From positions 1 to 5,956 of the forward strand of contig JAUNSE010000131.1 of assembly GCA_030539415.1 (NCBI GenBank): a DNA stretch of 5,956 nt, given 5' to 3'. Below are positions 1 to 5,956 of this stretch, piece by piece. Position 1 is the first letter of the stretch. Every line of letters begins with the position of its first letter. Position numbers and translations under genes: made by a program. The DNA is from Desulfovibrionaceae bacterium. Lineage in GTDB: Bacteria > Desulfobacterota > Desulfovibrionia > Desulfovibrionales > Desulfovibrionaceae. The notes under the pieces were generated by a model. The model was not told the DNA's origin. It did not search any database and saw only the letters and a program-made list of their open reading frames with translations.

Positions 1-1
1 C

Positions 2-1816
<1,815 letters not shown>

Positions 1817-1844
1817 AATCGCCCCCTGATACATCAGCTTTGCT

Positions 1845-1884
1845 GGGCGGCAGCCTGCTAGTCAGGCATGCCGCCCTTTTTTTT
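1845..1884 (+). terminator. Strong Rho-independent terminator after fusA
   Basis: The left arm (1845-1857, GGGCGGCAGCCTG) pairs with the right arm (1863-1876) over 13 base pairs, with one bulged A and a five-base loop CTAGT. Eight consecutive T follow directly (1877-1884). It begins 28 bases after the fusA stop, so it should end the fusA transcript and separate it from argJ. Confidence 0.93.
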
Positions 1885-1894
1885 CATGCGGCCC

Positions 1895-1924
1895 GCCTTG
1901 CGGGCGGCGCTTCCAGGCTTTTTT
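1895..1924 (+). terminator. Possible weak second terminator hairpin
   Basis: GCCT (1895-1898) can pair with AGGC (1915-1918), with a short inner GCG/CGC stem and a run of six T directly after (1919-1924). A competing fold, GCCCGC (1891-1896) with GCGGGC (1900-1905), uses overlapping bases. It could back up the strong terminator just upstream, but the stem is imperfect, and the T-run sits immediately before the argJ ribosome binding site. Confidence 0.3.
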
Positions 1925-1929
1925 CTCCG

Positions 1930-1935
1930 AAGGAG
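1930..1935 (+). promoter_or_regulatory. argJ ribosome binding site
   Basis: AAGGAG lies six bases before the ATG at 1942. It decides the argJ start: the in-frame reading extends upstream to about 1840, but that extension runs through the terminator hairpin and encodes nothing like the ArgJ N-terminus. The ATG at 1937 is out of frame. Confidence 0.88.
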
Positions 1936-1941
1936 CATGCG

Positions 1942-3132
1942 ATGCAGACGAACGACTTACCCAAGGGTTTTTCCGCCGGTGCGGCACAGGCCGGCTTCAA
2001 GACAAAGGGCCGCGATGACCTCGGCCTCATTGTCTCCGACACCGAGGCCGTGGCCGCTGGCGTCTTCACTACCAACGTGTTCAAGGCAGCCCCTGTGCTG
2101 GTCTGCCAGGAAGTACTGAAAAAACACGCGACGGCCAGGGCCATTGTGGCCAACTCCGGCCAGGCCAACGCCTGCACCGGCGAGGAGGGGCTGAAGAACT
2201 GCCACGAGACCCAGAAGATGGTTGCCGAGCGTCTGGGCATAGAGCCCGACACCGTGCTCACGCTCTCCACGGGCGTCATCGGCGATCAGCTCAAGATGGA
2301 CAAGTGGCTGGCCGCGGTGCCCGAGCTTGTGGCCAGCCTCGGCACCCGCGATGCCGAGGGCTTCACCAGAGCCTTCATGACCACCGACGCCTTCCCCAAG
2401 TTCGCCTCCAGGGACATTCAGCTCTCCGGCGGCACGGTGCGCCTCACCACCATGGCCAAGGGTGCCGGCATGATCTGCCCCAACATGGCCACCATGCTCT
2501 GCGTCTGCCTGACTGACGCCGAGGTCGACCCCGCCGAATGGCAGGCCCTGTTCGCCCGCTGCGCCGACAGAACCTTCAACCGCGTGAGCGTCGACGGCGA
2601 CACGTCCACGAACGACACCATTCTGGCTCTGGCCAACGGCGCCTCCGGCGTTTCCATCACCGACCCCGCCGACGCGGCGCTCTTCGAGCAGGAACTCACC
2701 GAGATCCTCCGCACCACGGCCCACATGCTGGTCAAGGACGGCGAGGGGGCGACCAAGGTCATGCACATCCATGTGACCGGCGCCGACTCCGACAGGGACG
2801 CGGAGCAGGTCGCCCGAACGGTGGGTCATTCCCAGCTGGTCAAGACGGCCATCTACGGCAGGGATGCCAACTGGGGGCGCATTGTGGCGGCTGTGGGCCG
2901 CAGCGGCGTCAAGATGAAGGCCGAGGATGTGTCCGTCAGCCTGTGCGGCGTGGACCTCTTCCGCAACGGCCAGCCTCTTGCCGGCAATTTCGACGCCCAG
3001 CTCGAGGAGCCCCTGAAGGAGGAGAACATCCCCATGGAAATCAGCATCGGCGTGGGGCCCGGCTCCTATCTGCTCGAGGCCTCAGATCTGAGCGTCGGCT
3101 ACGTGAAGCTGAACTCCGACTACAGATCCTAG
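1942..3132 (+). CDS. argJ: Glutamate N-acetyltransferase / ornithine acetyltransferase ArgJ
   Basis: ArgJ moves the acetyl group from N-acetylornithine to glutamate, giving ornithine and N-acetylglutamate in the cyclic arginine pathway. Bifunctional members also make N-acetylglutamate from acetyl-CoA. The protein is 396 residues, the usual family length, and cytosolic. ArgJ is an Ntn-hydrolase-type enzyme that cuts itself between Ala and Thr. Here that site is Ala183-Thr184 in the PNMATML motif (Thr codon 2491-2493), giving an alpha chain of 183 residues and a beta chain of 213 that carries the nucleophile Thr184. Other family marks are ANSGQANACTG, the STGVIG segment with Thr110-Gly111 (oxyanion hole in the family), DGDTSTNDT (residues 218-226), GRDANWGRI, and the C-terminal LNSDYRS, matching the usual NADYR-type tail. 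The start follows from the ribosome binding site at 1930 and from homology. The gene is flanked by terminators on both sides and looks monocistronic, although no clear promoter is visible in the short upstream gap. Whether it is mono- or bifunctional cannot be read from the sequence; that depends partly on whether an argA-type synthase exists elsewhere. Confidence 0.96.
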   Translation: MQTNDLPKGFSAGAAQAGFKTKGRDDLGLIVSDTEAVAAGVFTTNVFKAAPVLVCQEVLKKHATARAIVANSGQANACTGEEGLKNCHETQKMVAERLGIEPDTVLTLSTGVIGDQLKMDKWLAAVPELVASLGTRDAEGFTRAFMTTDAFPKFASRDIQLSGGTVRLTTMAKGAGMICPNMATMLCVCLTDAEVDPAEWQALFARCADRTFNRVSVDGDTSTNDTILALANGASGVSITDPADAALFEQELTEILRTTAHMLVKDGEGATKVMHIHVTGADSDRDAEQVARTVGHSQLVKTAIYGRDANWGRIVAAVGRSGVKMKAEDVSVSLCGVDLFRNGQPLAGNFDAQLEEPLKEENIPMEISIGVGPGSYLLEASDLSVGYVKLNSDYRS

Positions 3133-3190
3133 GCAGGCCCGACCGAAGGCAGAGCAGTCTCATCCGCCTGTTTCCGGTCTGCCGCTCAGC

Positions 3191-3226
3191 GGGGACATGG
3201 CACCCTGCGCCATGTCCCCTTTGTCT
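3191..3226 (+). terminator. Intrinsic terminator after argJ
   Basis: GGGGACATGGC (3191-3201) pairs perfectly with GCCATGTCCCC (3209-3219), 11 base pairs around a seven-base loop. A short, interrupted T tract (TTTGTCT, 3220-3226) follows. It lies 58 bases after the argJ stop. The stem is strong and the T tract only moderate. Confidence 0.8.
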
Positions 3227-3260
3227 ACGCCTCCGGACGCATGGAACGTGATCGGCCCGG

Positions 3261-3289
3261 GCATCATCCGATGCAGCCTCGAAGAGGCT
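3261..3289. repeat. Two directly adjacent small inverted repeats
   Basis: GCATC (3261-3265) pairs with GATGC (3270-3274) around a four-base loop. The next base starts a second hairpin, AGCCTC (3275-3280) with GAGGCT (3284-3289), around a GAA triloop. No T-run follows on the + strand, so they are not a standard terminator for argJ. Function unknown, and chance is possible at this GC content. Confidence 0.35.
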
Positions 3290-3337
3290 CGCAAAGGAAG
3301 GGCCGCATGTCCTTGATGTCCTGAGGAAACTTTTCAC

Positions 3338-3366
3338 TTGCAATCAAAAATGATTATCGATAAAAG
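3338..3366 (+). promoter_or_regulatory. Candidate sigma-70-type promoter for cydAB
   Basis: TTGCAA (3338-3343, four of six matches to TTGACA) and TAAAAG (3361-3366, four of six matches to TATAAT) are spaced 17 bases apart in the most AT-rich part of the gap. Transcription would start near 3373 and leave a leader of about 200 bases before cydA. A second AT-rich patch (3459-3480) could hold an alternative -10 such as TACAAA (3468-3473), but I see no good -35 for it. Confidence 0.4.
3342..3364. promoter_or_regulatory. Overlapping palindromes, possible operator
   Basis: AATCA (3342-3346) and TGATT (3351-3355) form a perfect inverted repeat with a four-base spacer. TTATCGATAA (3354-3363) is a perfect ten-base palindrome that overlaps it by two bases. 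Both lie between the candidate -35 and -10, where a bound repressor would block transcription. Positions 3346-3364 match the 19-base enterobacterial Fur box consensus at 12 positions, which is suggestive only. The half-sites are not the FNR arrangement (TTGAT-N4-ATCAA), and I do not see a convincing Rex site. The regulator is unknown. Confidence 0.35.
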
Positions 3367-3377
3367 CAGATCTTCCA

Positions 3378-3416
3378 GGTAATGCGGGCTGTCAGAGCCT
3401 GCCCGCGGCCATTGCC
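3378..3416 (+). other. Stem-loop in the putative cydAB mRNA leader
   Basis: GGTAATG (3378-3384) pairs with CATTGCC (3410-3416) with one G-U pair. Directly inside, CGGGC (3385-3389) pairs with GCCCG (3401-3405), leaving CGGC (3406-3409) bulged. An alternative apical fold pairs GGCT (3387-3390) with AGCC (3396-3399). No T-run follows, so it is unlikely to be a terminator. If transcription starts near 3373, this would be a 5'-end hairpin, which commonly stabilises mRNA. It matches no riboswitch class that I recognise. Confidence 0.4.
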
Positions 3417-3558
3417 AACGATCCGCAACGTTCGGAAGAAAAGATGCCGGACATTCGGTTTAGGGAATACAAAATATCAAACAGAAATAAGGATCTTCGC
3501 CGGCTAACGCCCGTGCCGGCCGCAGCGCGGTCTCCGGAGGGGCGATGCGAGGGTCCAT

Positions 3559-3567
3559 GGAGGGGAG
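3559..3567 (+). promoter_or_regulatory. cydA ribosome binding site
   Basis: GGAGGGGAG precedes the ATG at 3572, with eight bases between GGAGG and the start. A second Shine-Dalgarno-like GGAGGGG (3536-3542) precedes an in-frame ATG at 3545. The downstream pair is preferred because it gives the N-terminus expected for CydA (MDAVMLSRLQF, with the heme ligand at residue 18). Confidence 0.7.
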
Positions 3568-3571
3568 TGGC

Positions 3572-4876
3572 ATGGATGCAGTAATGCTATCCCGGCTGCA
3601 GTTTGCTGTGGCCGTCTTTTTCCACTTTATCTTCGTTCCGCTGACACTCGGTCTGTCTCTGCTCATCGCCTGGATGGAGACAAAATACGTCAGAACCAAT
3701 GACGAGACCTGGCTGAAGCACACGAAGTTCTGGGGCAAGCTCTTTCTGATCAACTTCACCCTGGGTGTTGTCACCGGCATCACCCTCGAATTCCAGTTCG
3801 GCACCAACTGGTCCCGCTACTCGGAATACGTGGGTGACATCTTCGGCGCGCTGCTGGCCATCGAGGCCACGGTGGCCTTCTTCATGGAATCCACCTTCCT
3901 GGCGGTCTGGCACTTCGGCTGGAAGAAGCTGGGCAAGAAGGCGCACTGCGTCTGTGCCTGGCTGGTCTTCATTGCCAGCAATCTGTCCGCCCTGTGGATC
4001 ATCTTCGCCAACGGCTTCATGCAGCATCCCACGGGCTACGTGCTGCGCAACGGCCGCGCGGAGCTCGAAAGCTTCTTCGACGTCATCACCAACCCCTATG
4101 CCTGGGGCATGTACGCGCACACGCTGCTCACCGCGTGGATGCTGGCCGCCTTCTTCGTGCTGGGCGTCTCCGCCTGGCACATGCGCCGCAGCGCGCACGG
4201 CGGCTTCTTCCGCAACAGTTTCCGCTTCGCCGCCCCCATCGCCCTGGTGCTGGCCATTCTGATCGGCATCTCCGGCGATGTCGTCGGCCAGAACGTGGCC
4301 AAGATGCAGCCCGCCAAGCTTGCCGCCATGGAAGGTCACTGGGAAACCCGCAGCAACGTTCCCTTCTATCTGCTGCAGGTTCCCAGCGAGGCTGCCGAGG
4401 AGAACAGTGTCGAGGCCATCGGCATCCCCGGTCTGCTGAGCTTCCTCAGCTACCACGACTTCAATGCCGAGGTGAAGGGACTCAAGGACTTCCCCAAGGA
4501 AGACAGGCCTCCCGTCGCCGCCACCTTCTGGACCTTCCGCCTTATGGTCGCTCTGGGCGGCCTGTTCATCCTGGTTGCCCTGTGGTCCTTCACCCAGCGC
4601 AACAGGGAGACTCCGAATCCGCGCCTCATGAGCATCCTTCCCTGGATGATTCCGCTCCCGTACTTTGCCATCGCCTTTGGCTGGGCAGTGGCGGAAATCG
4701 GCCGCCAGCCCTGGATTGTGTATAACCTCATGCGCACGTCCGACGCTGTCTCCCCGGTTCCCGCGGACAATATTCTGTTCTCGCTGGTGGGCTTTGCCGT
4801 TGTGTACACCCTGCTGGGCATCCTCGACATCTACCTGCTCATCAAGTACGCCCGCAAGGGCCCCGAGGGGGTGTAG
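3572..4876 (+). CDS. cydA: Cytochrome bd quinol oxidase subunit I
   Basis: CydA is the inner-membrane subunit that carries hemes b558, b595 and d and the quinol site. With CydB it reduces O2 to water using electrons from quinol, generating a proton gradient without pumping. The protein is 434 residues with about nine membrane segments. Visible key residues, with E. coli counterparts: His18 in FHFIFVPLTLG (His19, heme b595); Glu98 and Glu106 in AIEATVAFFMEST (Glu99, Glu107); His183 in YAHT (His186) and Met325 in FRLMV (Met393), the b558 ligands; Lys249 and Glu254 in PAKLAAME (Lys252, Glu257, quinol site); Glu375 followed by GRQPW at 377-381 (Glu445 region, heme d). The stretch between Glu254 and Met325 is far shorter than in E. 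coli, so this is a short Q-loop type, which also explains the total length below the 522 residues of the E. coli protein. Upstream in-frame ATGs at 3545 and 3557 would add nine or five residues; 3572 is preferred by homology. The gene is co-transcribed with cydB two bases downstream. It could be confused with the cyanide-insensitive oxidase CioA, a member of the same family; the sequence alone does not separate them. Confidence 0.97.
   Translation: MDAVMLSRLQFAVAVFFHFIFVPLTLGLSLLIAWMETKYVRTNDETWLKHTKFWGKLFLINFTLGVVTGITLEFQFGTNWSRYSEYVGDIFGALLAIEATVAFFMESTFLAVWHFGWKKLGKKAHCVCAWLVFIASNLSALWIIFANGFMQHPTGYVLRNGRAELESFFDVITNPYAWGMYAHTLLTAWMLAAFFVLGVSAWHMRRSAHGGFFRNSFRFAAPIALVLAILIGISGDVVGQNVAKMQPAKLAAMEGHWETRSNVPFYLLQVPSEAAEENSVEAIGIPGLLSFLSYHDFNAEVKGLKDFPKEDRPPVAATFWTFRLMVALGGLFILVALWSFTQRNRETPNPRLMSILPWMIPLPYFAIAFGWAVAEIGRQPWIVYNLMRTSDAVSPVPADNILFSLVGFAVVYTLLGILDIYLLIKYARKGPEGV
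4865..4871 (+). promoter_or_regulatory. cydB ribosome binding site inside the cydA end
   Basis: GAGGGGG lies in the last codons of cydA, about seven bases before the cydB ATG. With only two bases between the cydA stop and the cydB start, translation of the two subunits is probably coupled. Confidence 0.7.
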
Positions 4877-4878
4877 TC

Positions 4879-5907
4879 ATGCTGGAAACCATCTGGTTCA
4901 TTCTCTGGGCTCTGCTCTGGGCCGTCTACTTCATCCTTGACGGCTTCGATCTCGGCATCGGCAGCCTGCTCCCCTTCGCCGCCAGGAACGAGGGCGAGCG
5001 CCGCATCATGTTCAATGCCACCGGCCCCTTCTGGGACGGCAACGAAGTGTGGCTCATCGCTGCCGGCGGCGTGACCTTCGCCGCCTTTCCCAAGACCTAC
5101 GCGGTCATGTTCTCGGCCCTCTACGTGCCGCTGCTGCTCCTGCTCTTCATGCTCATCTTCCGCGCGGTCTCCTATGAATTCCGCAACAAGATCGAGCATC
5201 CCGGCTGGCGCACCCTGTGGGACCTTGTCCACTTCGTGACCAACCTGGTGGCCGCGGTGCTGCTGGGCGTGGCCTTCGCCAACCTCTTCATGGGCATTCC
5301 CATTGACGCCGAAGGCCTCTTCCACGGCAGCCTGGTGACCTTCCTCAACCCCTACGGCCTTGCCGGCGGCGTCTTCTTCCTGGTGATGTTCTCGCTGCAC
5401 GGCGCCCTGTGGCTGTGCTTCAAGACCCACGGCTACATGCAGGAACGCGCTCTGGCCTTTGTCTATCTGCTCTGGCCCCTGACCGCCATCCTGCTTCTGG
5501 CCTTCCTCCTTTTCACGGCCTTCTTCACCGACCTCTTCGTGAACTACGTGGCCATGCCGGCTCTCTTCCTCATCCCGCTGGTGGCCGTTGCCGGTCTGGT
5601 CGGCATTCTTGTGATGCTCAGGCTCAACCGCATTCTTCTGGCCTGGGTCTCCAGCTGCCTGTTCATCGTCGGCGTGACCTTCTTCGGCGTCATGGGCATG
5701 TTCCCCAGAATGCTGATCTCCAGCAAGGACGCCGCTGCCACCCTGACCTGCTTCAACTCGGCTTCCAGCGAGCTCACGCTGACCATCATGCTGGGCGTTG
5801 CCCTGGTGATGGTGCCGATTGTGCTTGTCTATCAGTTCTGGGCCTACCGTCTCTTCTCCCACAAGCTTGACGAGAAGGACATCATGACCGACTCCCACGC
5901 CTACTAG
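4879..5907 (+). CDS. cydB: Cytochrome bd quinol oxidase subunit II
   Basis: CydB is the heme-free partner of CydA in the inner membrane. It is structurally similar to CydA, stabilises the hemes and contributes a proton path to the oxygen-reducing site. The protein is 342 residues, somewhat shorter than E. coli CydB (379), and strongly hydrophobic with about eight or nine membrane segments. Family marks are DGFDLGIG (residues 21-28) in the first membrane helix, RRIMFNATGPFWDGNEVWLIAAGG (about 41-64; Asp53 corresponds to Asp58 of the E. coli proton path), NPYGLAGGVF in the middle, GMFPRM near the start of the last quarter, SSELTLTIML, and a C-terminal tail LDEKDI...SHAY resembling the E. coli ending. 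The ATG at 4879 is supported by the ribosome binding site and by the usual N-terminus. It forms an operon with cydA. No gene for a CydX-type small subunit fits in the 49 bases left after the stop, so any such subunit would have to be encoded further downstream or elsewhere. Confidence 0.96.
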   Translation: MLETIWFILWALLWAVYFILDGFDLGIGSLLPFAARNEGERRIMFNATGPFWDGNEVWLIAAGGVTFAAFPKTYAVMFSALYVPLLLLLFMLIFRAVSYEFRNKIEHPGWRTLWDLVHFVTNLVAAVLLGVAFANLFMGIPIDAEGLFHGSLVTFLNPYGLAGGVFFLVMFSLHGALWLCFKTHGYMQERALAFVYLLWPLTAILLLAFLLFTAFFTDLFVNYVAMPALFLIPLVAVAGLVGILVMLRLNRILLAWVSSCLFIVGVTFFGVMGMFPRMLISSKDAAATLTCFNSASSELTLTIMLGVALVMVPIVLVYQFWAYRLFSHKLDEKDIMTDSHAY

Positions 5908-5910
5908 AGC

Positions 5911-5953
5911 GTGTGGACACGAGTTGGATAGACTCGCGATCACACAAATTTTG
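5911..5953 (+). terminator. Bipartite hairpin after cydB, possible terminator
   Basis: GTGTG (5911-5915) pairs with CACAC (5941-5945). Inside, after a symmetric four-by-four internal loop (GACA against CGAT), CGAGT (5920-5924) pairs with ACTCG (5932-5936) around a seven-base loop. AAATTTTG follows, a short T tract offset by three A. It begins three bases after the cydB stop codon, which fits the end of the operon. The broken stem and weak T tract make this less certain than the other two terminators. Confidence 0.45.
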
Positions 5954-5956
5954 CCC

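Larger units (their letters stand above)
3227..3571 (+). other. Intergenic region between argJ and cydA
   Basis: About 345 bases without a convincing gene. The first ~100 bases are GC-rich and hold two adjacent small hairpins. From about 3325 the composition shifts to AT-rich (3325-3370), with a possible promoter and palindromes, followed by a GC-rich stem-loop (3378-3416). A second AT-rich patch (3459-3497) and then the translation start region of cydA follow. GCCGGC occurs twice, at 3499-3504 and 3515-3520, and can pair around a ten-base loop. Short reading frames here (for example 3241-3324 and 3382-3507) lack a good ribosome binding site and are not called as genes. Confidence 0.7.

Noticed and set aside
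1957..2829. 290-residue open frame on the minus strand across argJ
   Set aside because: It lies antisense to a complete, clearly functional argJ and has a low-complexity G/H/V/E composition. No independent evidence of coding.
2538..3251. 237-residue + strand frame overlapping the end of argJ
   Set aside because: It is a shifted reading of argJ rich in R, G and H, has no ribosome binding site and runs into the argJ terminator.
3241..3324. 27-codon reading frame (starts MERDRPGHHP) after argJ
   Set aside because: No Shine-Dalgarno sequence, highly charged arginine-rich composition, and it lies across the paired hairpins. No support for coding.
3342..3355. FNR-type binding site
   Set aside because: The inverted repeat is AATCA-N4-TGATT, whose half-sites are arranged the opposite way from the FNR consensus TTGAT-N4-ATCAA.
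3382..3507. 41-codon reading frame (starts MRAVRACPRP) in the cyd leader, considered as a leader peptide
   Set aside because: Only a weak AGG two bases before the ATG, no run of regulatory codons, and the start is buried in the stem-loop. Best treated as chance unless conserved.
3587..4456. 289-residue open frame on the minus strand across cydA
   Set aside because: It lies antisense to well-conserved cydA codons and is rich in G, E, Q and H as a mirror of the membrane helices. Not a gene.
4831..5943. 370-residue open frame on the minus strand across cydB
   Set aside because: It is dominated by H, E, G, Q and V, as expected when hydrophobic codons such as CTC, CTG and GCC are read in reverse. 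It covers cydB almost exactly and resembles no protein family. It is a product of the GC-rich codon choice in cydB.

Overview
The window looks like ordinary chromosomal DNA from a GC-rich bacterium. It has four protein genes, all on the + strand: the 3' part of fusA (elongation factor G), a complete argJ (arginine biosynthesis), and the complete pair cydA-cydB (cytochrome bd quinol oxidase). The strong preference for G or C at third codon positions and the style of the EF-G, ArgJ and CydAB proteins suggest a delta-proteobacterial sulfate reducer or relative, such as the Desulfovibrio/Bilophila group. That placement comes from recognising the sequences, not from a search, so it is moderate at best.

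Layout: positions 2-1816 hold fusA, cut by the window edge so that about the first 95 residues are missing. A strong intrinsic terminator follows (1845-1884). argJ occupies 1942-3132 behind a clear AAGGAG ribosome binding site and is followed by another hairpin terminator (3191-3226). Positions 3227-3571 hold no convincing gene. This stretch contains two small adjacent hairpins, an AT-rich block with a possible promoter and overlapping palindromes, and a longer stem-loop that would lie near the 5' end of the cyd transcript. cydA (3572-4876) and cydB (4879-5907) are separated by 2 bases and form an operon. A bipartite hairpin follows cydB, and the window ends 49 bases after the cydB stop.

The genes belong to three unrelated tasks: translation, arginine synthesis and terminal oxygen reduction. 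The terminators between them suggest three separate transcription units. CydA and CydB together form a membrane complex that oxidises quinol and reduces O2 to water. In an anaerobe this would typically serve oxygen removal and micro-oxic respiration. I found no evidence of a new biological system, mobile element, CRISPR array or RNA gene. The part most worth a second look is the 5' regulatory region of cydAB.
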